Translations under genes and position numbers: made by a program
Source of the DNA: a virus
Length of the DNA: 34,618 nt
IMG/VR virus record: IMGVR_UViG_3300042485_000754
Span: 1-34,618 of that record
Reading direction: 5' to 3' (one strand)
Shown: positions 22,904 through 29,270 of the stretch, piece after piece
Layout: each line of letters starts with the position of its first letter
How positions within the stretch are numbered: position 1 is the first letter of the stretch
Notes under the pieces: model-generated
The model's input: only the letters and a program-made list of their open reading frames with translations
Told to the model about the DNA's origin: nothing
Database searches by the model: none

Positions 22904-23522
22904 ATATGTGTAGGTTTTGAGCAAAATGATAATACCAACCAACTTCTTTCTTTAGGCGAAGTGCAACCATCTGTTGTAACTTTGAAAAACAATATTGATC
23001 ATTACAAAATCCAAATACTAGATCATTACTTCTCATTGTTACAGTCATGCATAGTTTATCATCTTGTATACAAAACACAATAGATAATGTACATGGTGTA
23101 TCATATTTGTATTGATCATGTTCTTTACCATCATATATTGTAAGTACTGCTCTTCTAGAATTGTTGTTTCTTTCTAATTCTGATATGACATAATCAAGTT
23201 GATTGTTCCTGCTCCATTGCCAACCATAGTTACTGTTTACAATGTTATCACCATTATGCATGGTGTCCCAGATCTTAGCTTTCTGTTTTATGTTTTCAAC
23301 TGATCTATTTTTTGACAGGTACCAGTTAAATTCATACTCAGCATATTGCTTATTAAATTTTCTCCAAGATGTTTTGATGTCATTGTCTACTGGGTTAGAT
23401 ATTTCAAACCCAATATTGTGTAGCATTTTTGTATTACCTACTTCTAAACCTAAATGATTTATTAAAAAGTAGTAATATTCAAATGCCTTTTCTGCATTAT
23501 GAAATTTGTTCAATGTGTACAT
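22872..23522 (-). CDS. Thymidylate synthase family enzyme, possible dCMP hydroxymethylase
   Basis: 216 residues. The TS core is clear: 'YGWQWSRNNQLDYVI' (99-113), 'NSRRAVLTIYDGKEH' (121-135; R123/R124 phosphate binding), 'DTPCTLSIVF' with catalytic C144, 'MTVTMRSNDLVFGFCNDQYCF' cut at 159-179, and 'NLHIYEKH' (203-210). At the position of the TS Asn that recognises uracil (E. coli N177) this protein has D175 (by alignment with R164-S165-D167). That substitution is the hallmark of T4-type dCMP hydroxymethylase, so 5-hydroxymethyl-dCMP is a possible product. It is shorter than bacterial TS (~264). Neighbours are dCMP deaminase and MazG. TS activity remains the alternative. Confidence 0.75.
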   Translation of the reverse strand: MYTLNKFHNAEKAFEYYYFLINHLGLEVGNTKMLHNIGFEISNPVDNDIKTSWRKFNKQYAEYEFNWYLSKNRSVENIKQKAKIWDTMHNGDNIVNSNYGWQWSRNNQLDYVISELERNNNSRRAVLTIYDGKEHDQYKYDTPCTLSIVFCIQDDKLCMTVTMRSNDLVFGFCNDQYCFSKLQQMVALRLKKEVGWYYHFAQNLHIYEKHFKLHER

Positions 23523-23904
23523 TTGTTTGTTTTAGAAGTTCAATACCAGAAGTATCTCGATACTGTTCAATATAATATACTTCTTTTATTCCAGATTGAA
23601 TGATAAGTTTTGCACAGTCAAAGCATGGTGAAAGAGTTAGATACATTTGTGAATTATTTGAACTGTAGAAACTTTTAGCACACTTTGTAATAGCGTTAGA
23701 TTCAGCGTGTAAAACTTCTCTTTTTGTTTGTCCATTGATTTCACAAATATTTTCAAACCCAGAAGGGGTGCCATTATAACCAAAAGAGATAATATTATCT
23801 TCCTTGACTATAATAGCACCAACCTTAGATCTTTCACAATAAGAAGCTTTACTAACTTCTTTTGCTATTGATAAGTAAAATTTAATCTTTGACAAATGTT
23901 CCAT
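23497..23904 (-). CDS. Deoxycytidylate (dCMP) deaminase
   Basis: 135 residues. The zinc-dependent deaminase motif is HAE at 66-68 and PCFDC at 93-97 (C94 and C97), with 'GYNGTPSGFENI' (42-53) typical of the dCMP deaminase substrate loop. It makes dUMP from dCMP. Together with the TS-family gene (26-nt overlap) and MazG it forms a nucleotide-pool block. An active deaminase would compete with a dCMP hydroxymethylase for substrate. Confidence 0.85.
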   Translation of the reverse strand: MEHLSKIKFYLSIAKEVSKASYCERSKVGAIIVKEDNIISFGYNGTPSGFENICEINGQTKREVLHAESNAITKCAKSFYSSNNSQMYLTLSPCFDCAKLIIQSGIKEVYYIEQYRDTSGIELLKQTNVHIEQIS

Positions 23905-24181
23905 TGATCATTGATCCTTTTCTTTTAGCAATAACATTGTAAGCAGAATTAACACATGACTCTAATTTTAATCCAGACAACTCAGCCAAGTTTGTTAAAA
24001 CAACTACGCAATCTCCAATAGCGTCGCTTATTTCAAATTTGTCATTTGATAAAACAGCTTTTGCTAATTCTCCTACTTCTTCTTGTAACTTTAATGTTTG
24101 AGTTTTAGGATCTCCTTTTTCATATATTCCTCTTTCTTTTGCCCAGTCTCTAATAGATTCAAATTCATTAAATAATCTCAT
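23882..24181 (-). CDS. MazG-like nucleotide pyrophosphohydrolase
   Basis: 99 residues with the all-alpha NTP-PPase core: E34-E35-V-G-E38 (KLQEEVGELAKAV) and E50-x2-D53-x3-D57 (FEISDAIGDCVVVL), the Mg-binding EExxE...ExxD pattern. It hydrolyses (d)NTPs to monophosphates and could keep unmodified or alarmone nucleotides low during infection. It overlaps its neighbours by 14 and 23 nt. Confidence 0.85.
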   Translation of the reverse strand: MRLFNEFESIRDWAKERGIYEKGDPKTQTLKLQEEVGELAKAVLSNDKFEISDAIGDCVVVLTNLAELSGLKLESCVNSAYNVIAKRKGSMINGTFVKD

Positions 24182-24353
24182 TGCATATTTGTTTTTTTGT
24201 TATCAATCTTTTTTTGCCATTTAAATTTATTACGCAAAAAGTTTGACCTGTTTTTTTATACAGGTAGTCTTTTACATAAGTTCCAACTTGAATTTCTTTT
24301 TTCTTGTTTCTAAATGATACTTTCTGATCAACGGTAAAAGTTAAATTTTTCAT
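24168..24353 (-). CDS. Small hypothetical protein (61 aa)
   Basis: 61 residues, MKNLTFTVDQKVSFRNKKKE then beta-type 'YLYKKTGQTFCVINLNGKKR'. Basic, with five alternating strands by pattern, like a small SH3/KOW-like barrel. No named family recognised. It sits between the methyltransferase gene and MazG in the replication operon. Confidence 0.6.
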   Translation of the reverse strand: MKNLTFTVDQKVSFRNKKKEIQVGTYVKDYLYKKTGQTFCVINLNGKKRLITKKQICNEII

Positions 24354-24365
24354 GTTTTGTTTTTT

Positions 24366-25115
24366 TTATTTTTGTTTTAAAACCCAAAGAGTGTTTCTAG
24401 AATGTTCAGGGAACATAGGTGCCATTAGATTAGACAATAGATTGCTGTCATAATACTCATTTAAAGCATTATACATTTTAACTTGCCAATCTGATAGTCT
24501 TGGTTTATAATCTTTAACTGACGCAAATGTTCCAAATTTTTTGACTATAGTAAAATGTTTTTCTATATGCTCTTGTAATTCACTGTGTGCAAATTCATGT
24601 ATTGCAACTCCTCTACCATCTCCAGAATCATAAGTATGATTACCAGCTGCACCTACTTTTTCATCATAATTAGGTGTTGACAAATAATATTTAGCTTCAC
24701 TGTGTCCACATGCTTTAAAATTAATCAAAAAGCTTTCAATATTCTGTTTACCTATATGTTCTGCTACTTCAAATGAACATACTTTATCAGCATTAAAGTT
24801 TAGATCAATTGTAGGATAAATTAAATCTTGATCATAGAACTCAGCCCAATCTACTACTTGAAACTTTTCTTTTGCTTGTTCTATTGTTTTCTTACGAATA
24901 TCAAGACCTATAAATCTTTTGCATTTAAACCTATTTCTATACAGTACTTCTAGCAAGTTTCCTTTTCCACAACCAAAGTCAACTACTGTATCATTTATTT
25001 TAGATTCTTTAAGTATATGTGTCCATCTTAAATAATGAGCAAATTGATCCCTGTGAAAAACATGTCTTTCAAATGTTGTTTGTGGATCTAGATCCGTTGT
25101 GTTGTAATTCTTCAT
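24366..25115 (-). CDS. Class I SAM-dependent methyltransferase
   Basis: 249 residues. Motif I is 'VVDFGCGKGNLLEVL' (44-58), with 'FIGLDIRKKTIEQAKEKF' as motif II, 'VCSFEVAEHIGKQN' as the post-II acidic/His segment and 'KYYLSTPNYDEK' at motif IV. The absence of DPPY/NPPY argues against an N6-adenine or N4-cytosine DNA methylase; 'FEVAEHI' is the UbiE/Methyltransf_11 style used on small molecules, nucleosides or glycans. It stands in the replication operon between the DUF6378 gene and a small unknown. A base or nucleotide modification role is possible but unproven. Confidence 0.7.
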   Translation of the reverse strand: MKNYNTTDLDPQTTFERHVFHRDQFAHYLRWTHILKESKINDTVVDFGCGKGNLLEVLYRNRFKCKRFIGLDIRKKTIEQAKEKFQVVDWAEFYDQDLIYPTIDLNFNADKVCSFEVAEHIGKQNIESFLINFKACGHSEAKYYLSTPNYDEKVGAAGNHTYDSGDGRGVAIHEFAHSELQEHIEKHFTIVKKFGTFASVKDYKPRLSDWQVKMYNALNEYYDSNLLSNLMAPMFPEHSRNTLWVLKQK

Positions 25116-25119
25116 TTTA

Positions 25120-25383
25120 TTATTTTGAATTTAAGAAATCATTTAACGACGCTAGGTATGCAATAGCATCTAGTAGATTATCTTCTTTATGGTTATAAGA
25201 TTGCCTAGACAATTTTAAAGCGATCAAAGCCTTATACATGTCATCTGCTGTAGCTTCTTTACCAGTCATTCCAGAATAAATACTAGCTGCTCTTTGCATG
25301 CCTTCTATAAATGGTCCATACTGTCTTTCTTTTTCTTCGGCGCGTTCATATACTATCTTGTTTGCTTTTTCTAATATATTCAT
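25120..25383 (-). CDS. DUF6378 phage protein
   Basis: 87 residues: 'ANKIVYERAEEKERQYGPFI' followed by 'ASIYSGMTGKEATADDMYKA', 'ALKLSRQSYNHKEDNLLDAI' and 'AYLASLNDFL'. The 'R..QYG...E...RAA.IYS' plus 'D...ALI.LKLSR' pattern is that of the DUF6378 family, common in phage replication regions, with an acid/His pattern that resembles small all-alpha hydrolases. No confirmed activity. Four nt separate it from the methyltransferase gene. Confidence 0.65.
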   Translation of the reverse strand: MNILEKANKIVYERAEEKERQYGPFIEGMQRAASIYSGMTGKEATADDMYKALIALKLSRQSYNHKEDNLLDAIAYLASLNDFLNSK

Positions 25384-25394
25384 CTTGCTTTATT

Positions 25395-25661
25395 TTAAAA
25401 TGGAAGATCATCAAAATCAACCTTAGGTTGTTCTTGAACTTGCTTTTGAATATATCTGACATTACCAAGTATAGTACCTTTAATACCTTGTTCTCTTTCT
25501 TCTTTAGTACTATTTTGTACTATCATTCCAATATTACCATACTGATCTGGTTCATCTTTCATAATAATAACAGCGTCTAAATAGGTGCCTTTTTCACCTT
25601 GATAAAGTTTTTTCTTGTCAATCTTCATGACGTCGAGTTTTACTGAAATGTTTGTTGCCAT
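25395..25661 (-). CDS. SSB-like single-stranded DNA-binding protein
   Basis: 88 residues. 'SVKLDVMKIDKKKLYQGEKG' followed by 'TYLDAVIIMKDEPDQYGNIG' and 'MIVQNSTKEEREQGIKGTIL' is OB-fold-like, and the C-terminal 'VDFDDLPF' is the acidic tip typical of SSB proteins, which recruits replication and repair partners. It is smaller than bacterial SSB. Its position next to Sak4 and replication genes supports ssDNA binding. Confidence 0.75.
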   Translation of the reverse strand: MATNISVKLDVMKIDKKKLYQGEKGTYLDAVIIMKDEPDQYGNIGMIVQNSTKEEREQGIKGTILGNVRYIQKQVQEQPKVDFDDLPF

Positions 25662-25697
25662 AATTGTTTTGGTTAATTTTACCCGTCAACCAGCGGT

Positions 25698-26123
25698 TTA
25701 GATTTTACTTAGTTGTATTTTAAATGTTGAAGTTAAAGATTTTATAGGCAAATCACCTCTATGATATTTTTTTTCTACGTCTTCAATTTCTTTTTGTTTT
25801 AACTTTAAAGCAATTATTTGCTCTTCTAGTTCTGACCAGCCTGGTAAATTTGAATAGTCATACTTAACTAAATCCATTATTGATACAGTAGCGCCATGGA
25901 TTTCAGCTTTGTTTTTAGGATATTTATACAGTTCATCTAAAACATCTGACTGTATTTTTTCTTTAACCATTTTTGTTAAATGTTCTAGACTATTCATTAT
26001 AATTGCAACATGTATGCTATTATAAAATCCTTCATTAACTAATTCATATATGTTATCAACAATATTTGATATTTCTTCTTTAGACAATGGTCTTTCTATT
26101 ATATTTACTTCTCTTAAATTCAT
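25698..26123 (-). CDS. Conserved phage protein of unknown function, helical
   Basis: 141 residues, largely helical: 'RPLSKEEISNIVDNIYELVN', 'MNSLEHLTKMVKEKIQSDVL', 'WSELEEQIIALKLKQKEIED'. The end (SLTSTFKIQLSKI) is basic. The 4-base overlap with the Sak4-like gene suggests a joint role in recombination or ssDNA handling (in position it resembles Gp157-like genes, but I cannot confirm that family). No motif identified. Confidence 0.6.
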   Translation of the reverse strand: MNLREVNIIERPLSKEEISNIVDNIYELVNEGFYNSIHVAIIMNSLEHLTKMVKEKIQSDVLDELYKYPKNKAEIHGATVSIMDLVKYDYSNLPGWSELEEQIIALKLKQKEIEDVEKKYHRGDLPIKSLTSTFKIQLSKI

Positions 26124-26989
26124 AAATCAAGTATTTTATTAAAACTAGATGCTTTTACTTTACTAAAATCAATTACGTCTTGTGATGCTTTAATGCTAAC
26201 TGGAAGCGACTTCCACATTTCTGTTAGTTGTTCTTTAGACTTGCAATCGTCTAACATTGCAATGTAATCAATTTCTTTAGGTTTTTCAGGAATAACGCCT
26301 TTATCACACCATTCTTTTATCATTATACCAGTATTTTCTGTAATCATAAATGGTTCCTTACCTTCAAATATTTCAGTACGATCTTTTGATGCTACCGTTA
26401 AATGAGTGTCTCTGTCTATACTAAGTGATACTGTTAACTCATATTCCCAACCATCTCTTTGTATATCTTTCATACCAAGTTTTTTAACTCTCTTGTCATC
26501 ACCCATTACTGTTTCCATTTTAGATCTAGTACATGTAATAACATGAGCATCACATTGTAGTACTTTTTGAACAAAAGCATCATGCCTAGGAGTTGTTTCA
26601 TGCCATGCAGACCATGTGTTTCCACGGTATCTTGCATGAGCTAATTTCTCGTTAATTTCTAGACAACCTCCAGGACCTGACCATTCGTGAGAAGATGAGT
26701 CTATTATTATAGCTTCAATTCCAGCAGATACACACGCGTCAATGGATTCAATGTATCTTTCAGGTGAAAATGGAGGTGTAAGATCTATGACATTAAAATC
26801 ACCTAAATGTTCATACAGTGATGCAGAACCATTTTCTGTATCTATTACAGCAATTTTGTCCCATGATCCTACTAATCCTTTTGCTAACAGTAGTGCTCCA
26901 TAGGTTTTACCTGCTCCAGATGGTGCTGATAGGTTTAATCTTAGTTTTACTTTTTTTCTAGTTGCTTTCTTTAGTTGTAAGTTGTTCAT
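26120..26989 (-). CDS. Sak4-like RecA-fold ATPase (AAA_24)
   Basis: 289 residues. Walker A is APSGAGKT (22-29), followed by 'KIAVIDTENGSASLYE' (45-60) and Walker B-like 'EAIIIDSSSHEW' (92-103). The 'WHETTPRHDAFVQKVLQ' and 'VITCTRSKMETVM' segments are the usual later motifs of the phage Sak4/AAA_24 group. These proteins stimulate single-strand annealing with a phage SSB; the SSB-like gene two genes downstream fits this pairing. The C-terminal ~60 residues are extra helix. It is preceded by the RHH-like regulator with a 32-nt overlap. Confidence 0.8.
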   Translation of the reverse strand: MNNLQLKKATRKKVKLRLNLSAPSGAGKTYGALLLAKGLVGSWDKIAVIDTENGSASLYEHLGDFNVIDLTPPFSPERYIESIDACVSAGIEAIIIDSSSHEWSGPGGCLEINEKLAHARYRGNTWSAWHETTPRHDAFVQKVLQCDAHVITCTRSKMETVMGDDKRVKKLGMKDIQRDGWEYELTVSLSIDRDTHLTVASKDRTEIFEGKEPFMITENTGIMIKEWCDKGVIPEKPKEIDYIAMLDDCKSKEQLTEMWKSLPVSIKASQDVIDFSKVKASSFNKILDL

Positions 26990-27155
26990 TTGTCACTTTT
27001 TTTAATTTAGATAATATTACTTCTTTTATCGCCGCGGTTAAACTACCATACTTTTTAAGTATAGCTTTTTTATCCTTGTCATTAATGTAAGCACTTACCA
27101 TTTTGACCTTTTGATCATCTGGTATTTTTTTTCTACCTGGTTTTTGTTTCTCCAT
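26958..27155 (-). CDS. Small ribbon-helix-helix-like regulator, first gene of the early operon
   Basis: 65 residues with basic N-terminus 'EKQKPGRKKIPDDQKVKMVS' followed by a strand (VKMVSAYI), a helix (NDKDKKAILKKYG) and a second helix (SLTAAIKEVILSKLKK). This resembles a ribbon-helix-helix (CopG/Arc-type) DNA-binding unit; 'KKYGSLTAAIK' is a recurring string in small phage regulators. It is the first gene after the divergent promoter region and could repress its own promoter. The family call is by pattern. Confidence 0.55.
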   Translation of the reverse strand: MEKQKPGRKKIPDDQKVKMVSAYINDKDKKAILKKYGSLTAAIKEVILSKLKKVTNEQLTTKESN

Positions 27156-27177
27156 TTTGTATGTTTTTTTATTATTG

Positions 27178-27185
27178 CAAACCTA
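27178..27185 (-). promoter_or_regulatory. Candidate promoter (-7 TAGGTTTG) of the minus-strand early operon
   Basis: The minus strand has TAGGTTTG, an exact TAnnTTTG, 22 nt upstream of the first early gene start. The upstream DNA is very A/T-rich; a -33 TTG is not clear. Confidence 0.5.
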
Positions 27186-27234
27186 CAATTAATATTTCAT
27201 AAAAAAAAATATATTTATTTTAAAAAATATTTTT

Positions 27235-27261
27235 TTGTTTAGATCTGTTTATCTACTTTAG
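27235..27261 (+). promoter_or_regulatory. Candidate promoter of the plus-strand small-gene cluster
   Basis: TTG at 27235-27237 and TACTTTAG at 27254-27261, one mismatch from TAnnTTTG. Spacing of 16 nt is slightly short. It lies 31 nt upstream of the ATG at 27292. It is divergent from the minus-strand early promoter across ~50 bp of A/T-rich DNA. Confidence 0.35.
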
Positions 27262-27291
27262 CTCTATTAATAACAACTAAACACACTTTTT

Positions 27292-27453
27292 ATGAATTTT
27301 ATTTTGGTTAACAATGACGGTAAGTATTTAACTAATCATGGTTTTAAGTTCTGGTTTACTGATTCTTTATCTATAGCCATATATTTTGATACAGAGAATG
27401 AAGCTCAAAGATTGGCTAACTTTTATAACTGTAAGATCCAAAAACACATCTAA
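27292..27453 (+). CDS. Small early protein (53 aa), unknown
   Basis: ATG at 27292, TAA at 27451-27453: MNFILVNNDGKYLTNHGFKF followed by WFTDSLSIAIYFDTENEAQR and LANFYNCKIQKHI. The pattern (strand, turn, strand, then 'FDTENEAQRLANF' helix) looks like a real alpha/beta mini-fold and resembles small early proteins of Bacteroidota phages in style. It is the first plus-strand gene after the divergent region, so probably immediate-early. No known domain. Confidence 0.65.
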   Translation: MNFILVNNDGKYLTNHGFKFWFTDSLSIAIYFDTENEAQRLANFYNCKIQKHI

Positions 27454-27476
27454 TAGTAAACCATAAAACATTTAAA

Positions 27477-27668
27477 ATGAAGACAATTAAAAAACTAGAC
27501 AACGTTTTTAAGATCGATGAATCTAGCAAAAGTTACATTAAAGCTACTGTATCAAATAAAGATCTTGGTATAAAAGTTAGATGCTTTTATCCTGTTGGAG
27601 TGCATCACGATTTAATAATTGAACATCTTGAGAAAGCTGTAATGAATATAGCAAATCTTGGTAGATAA
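27477..27668 (+). CDS. Small early protein (63 aa), unknown
   Basis: 63 residues: MKTIKKLDNVFKIDESSKSY followed by 'IKATVSNKDLGIKVRCFYPV' and a helix 'HHDLIIEHLEKAVMNIANLG'. Basic strands and a C-terminal helix. It lies 23 nt after the previous gene with no Shine-Dalgarno. Unknown function; host-takeover peptides are often encoded in such clusters. Confidence 0.65.
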   Translation: MKTIKKLDNVFKIDESSKSYIKATVSNKDLGIKVRCFYPVGVHHDLIIEHLEKAVMNIANLGR

Positions 27669-27715
27669 AATAAAATAATAAATAAGGGGAGAGGCATCCT
27701 ACACCTCAACAAATC

Positions 27716-27802
27716 ATGAAACCTAAAACAATTATTACATGGGGAATTATTATTACGATGCTTTGGATAGTTGGTCAGATCCAAGATCAATTCTGCCGAT
27801 AA
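27716..27802 (+). CDS. Possible 28-aa membrane peptide
   Basis: ATG at 27716, TAA at 27800-27802: MKPKTIITWGIIITMLWIVG and QIQDQFCR. A basic start and one ~16-residue hydrophobic helix make a typical small inner-membrane peptide. It is preceded at about 25 nt by GGGGAGAGG. It overlaps the 61-aa frame at 27739 in a different phase, so one or both may be wrong. Confidence 0.45.
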   Translation: MKPKTIITWGIIITMLWIVGQIQDQFCR

Positions 27803-27924
27803 CACCTTATGAGATCTGGCAGTATAAAAAGTATGGAAACTTTTACAAAGAAAAAGATCCTGAACCACAAACCGATATGGATCAAATGCAGATGTTGCAA
27901 ACACAAATATACAATAACAACTAA
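27739..27924 (+). CDS. Small early protein (61 aa), unknown
   Basis: 61 residues: MGNYYYDALDSWSDPRSILP, then 'ITPYEIWQYKKYGNFYKEKD' and a Gln/Met-rich C-terminus. It ends 12 nt before the next gene at 27937 in the same frame, a neat tandem arrangement. The alternative frame in this stretch encodes a CxxC...CxxC protein (27833-28009), so this call is moderate. Confidence 0.5.
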   Translation: MGNYYYDALDSWSDPRSILPITPYEIWQYKKYGNFYKEKDPEPQTDMDQMQMLQTQIYNNN

Positions 27925-27936
27925 AATACAAAGCAC

Positions 27937-28137
27937 ATGTCCAAGATGCCTTTGCCTAAATGGGGTGACCTTAATACCTACGAACGACACAAATTACTTG
28001 GTGAACTGATTGACAGTATGATTTATTCTGGAGAAGCTGTTCAGCACCTTAAGATAACAGTAGAACAATTTAAATTAATGGGTTATGTTAGATCTGTCAT
28101 ATTACCACAAAATGAATTAAACTTATTAAACGAATGA
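27937..28137 (+). CDS. Small early protein (66 aa), unknown
   Basis: 66 residues: MSKMPLPKWGDLNTYERHKL then a helix-rich 'LGELIDSMIYSGEAVQHLKI' and 'TVEQFKLMGYVRSVILPQNE'. The TGA at 28135-28137 overlaps the ATG of the next gene (ATGA), which supports this frame. Helical, acidic/neutral, no known domain. Confidence 0.65.
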   Translation: MSKMPLPKWGDLNTYERHKLLGELIDSMIYSGEAVQHLKITVEQFKLMGYVRSVILPQNELNLLNE

Positions 28138-28250
28138 AAAACATTTACTTAATTTTTAAGATTATTTATTTTATATTTATTTCATTACCTATAATGATTA
28201 CATTGTATTTGGCTAATGAAATTATGTGGTTAATAAAAAGAAAATTATGA
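28134..28250 (+). CDS. Small membrane protein (38 aa)
   Basis: ATG at 28134, TGA at 28248-28250: MKNIYLIFKIIYFIFISLPI then MITLYLANEIMWLIKRKL. One long hydrophobic helix, basic at both ends. Joined to both neighbours by ATGA overlaps (28134-28137 and 28247-28250), a strong sign of translational coupling. Unknown function. Confidence 0.65.
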   Translation: MKNIYLIFKIIYFIFISLPIMITLYLANEIMWLIKRKL

Positions 28251-28450
28251 TAACAACACATTCAATAAAAGAATACATTGAAAAAAATAATGTACGCAAA
28301 ATGGTAAGATGGAAGATTCATGATGGCAAATGGTTCTTTGAATTGTTTCCAGGTTTTTGGCAACATGAACAATCTTTTGATAGATTTTTTCCTCAATACG
28401 AATATAAAAAAAATCCTAATGAAAACCCTGACGGAACATACATACAGTAA
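28247..28450 (+). CDS. Small early protein (67 aa), unknown
   Basis: 67 residues from ATG at 28247 (MITTHSIKEYIEKNNVRKMV), chosen over an upstream start at 28226 because of the ATGA overlap with the previous stop. Rich in aromatic residues: 'RWKIHDGKWFFELFPGFWQH' then 'FDRFFPQYEYKKNPNENPDG'. Trp/Phe-rich small proteins can bind host targets, but I recognise no family. Confidence 0.65.
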   Translation: MITTHSIKEYIEKNNVRKMVRWKIHDGKWFFELFPGFWQHEQSFDRFFPQYEYKKNPNENPDGTYIQ

Positions 28451-28661
28451 ATATTACGCAATTAAGTGCAATTTTATTTATGGATCTATACCTGCGTATT
28501 TTAACTATCAAAAAATAATGGGAGAAATACAAGTTTCATTTACTATATCATCTAGTATTGCCTTATTTTATAACTTTAAACAAATAGAAGAAGCTGAACT
28601 TTATTTACTTAAAAACTTAAAAAAACACTATGTCAAATACTATACAATTGAAAAAGTGTAA
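28419..28661 (+). CDS. Small early protein (80 aa), unknown
   Basis: 80 residues from ATG at 28419 (MKTLTEHTYSKYYAIKCNFI); a longer frame starts inside the previous gene. Pattern: N-terminal strands, 'FTISSSIALFYNFKQIEEAE' and a C-terminal helix 'LYLLKNLKKHYVKYYTIEKV'. It overlaps both neighbours by 32 nt. No known domain. Confidence 0.6.
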   Translation: MKTLTEHTYSKYYAIKCNFIYGSIPAYFNYQKIMGEIQVSFTISSSIALFYNFKQIEEAELYLLKNLKKHYVKYYTIEKV

Positions 28662-28809
28662 GTACTGTAAAGAAACAAAAAGTAGAAATGATTTCCCTGT
28701 GAACATTATGATGAATGATCACAGAGAAAATAAATGTAAAAAATGTAGATCAAATTATGATAAAATAAAAAGAGAAAAGCGTAAGTCTTCTGATATAAAA
28801 CACTTTTAA
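28630..28809 (+). CDS. Small zinc-finger protein (59 aa)
   Basis: ATG at 28630, TAA at 28807-28809. C10-x2-C13 and C36-x2-C39 (KKCKYCKETKSRNDF and ENKCKKCRSNYDKIK) form a four-Cys zinc site, with the 'D/F...MNDHRE' spacer of the knuckle that precedes HNH nuclease domains. No HNH core follows, so it is a lone knuckle, probably DNA/RNA-binding. The end is Lys/Arg-rich. Its stop overlaps the endolysin stop on the other strand (28806-28809). Confidence 0.7.
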   Translation: MSNTIQLKKCKYCKETKSRNDFPVNIMMNDHRENKCKKCRSNYDKIKREKRKSSDIKHF

Positions 28810-29270
28810 TAATTACTATATACCGTTTTACCATTTGACCTGGTTGCCCTTAGTATTTGCTTCCTTTGCTTACCAGTTGATTTATAAGAAACGTGAACCC
28901 AATCAGGATTCTTGGCATCTCCGAACTCGTAGATAAGTTGGTCAAAGTATAAGTTTTCCTTGATGTAATCAAAAACCATCCTATTTGTTACTCCGTTTGG
29001 TGTACCATCCATATCTATATCAATCGCTTCTCCCTGGCAATGTTGTGAGGTCAATGAACCACCAATGGCAGCGTTTAATTCCTTGCTTCTATATCCCGAT
29101 GAGATAATAATTGGGCATCTAAAATGATTCCTTATTGGTTCAAATATCTTCTCCGCTAATAACTTAAAATTGGCAATGTGTGCCTCGGTTGGCATATTGC
29201 TTATCCCTTTACGCTTTGCTGATTCGCTACGGGTTACTTCTGACAAATCAAGGTGTTCTGATAATTTCAT
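28806..29270 (-). CDS. Endolysin, M15A-type D-Ala-D-Ala peptidase
   Basis: 154 residues. The M15A zinc site is H77 and D84 in 'SQHCQGEAIDID' and H126 in 'PDWVHVS'; the upstream 'IIISSGYRSKELNAAIGG' (55-71) is also family-typical. It should cleave peptidoglycan cross-links and has no signal peptide, so export needs a holin. It is the last minus-strand gene of the lysis cassette, overlaps the spanin-like gene by 4 bases, and converges with the plus-strand cluster with shared stop bases and no terminator between. Confidence 0.88.
   Translation of the reverse strand: MKLSEHLDLSEVTRSESAKRKGISNMPTEAHIANFKLLAEKIFEPIRNHFRCPIIISSGYRSKELNAAIGGSLTSQHCQGEAIDIDMDGTPNGVTNRMVFDYIKENLYFDQLIYEFGDAKNPDWVHVSYKSTGKQRKQILRATRSNGKTVYSNY

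Noticed and set aside
24366-25115. DNA adenine or cytosine N-methyltransferase
   Set aside because: No DPPY/NPPY or PC motif; the FEVAEHI segment points to a small-molecule-type methyltransferase.
26120-26989. Host-type RecA recombinase
   Set aside because: The protein lacks the RecA core and DNA-binding loops and fits the shorter Sak4/AAA_24 phage pattern.
27605-27931. Minus-strand frame of 108 codons opposite the early plus-strand genes
   Set aside because: It opposes two plus-strand genes with better structure and starts inside one of them; Phe/Cys-rich composition typical of antisense of A/T-rich genes.
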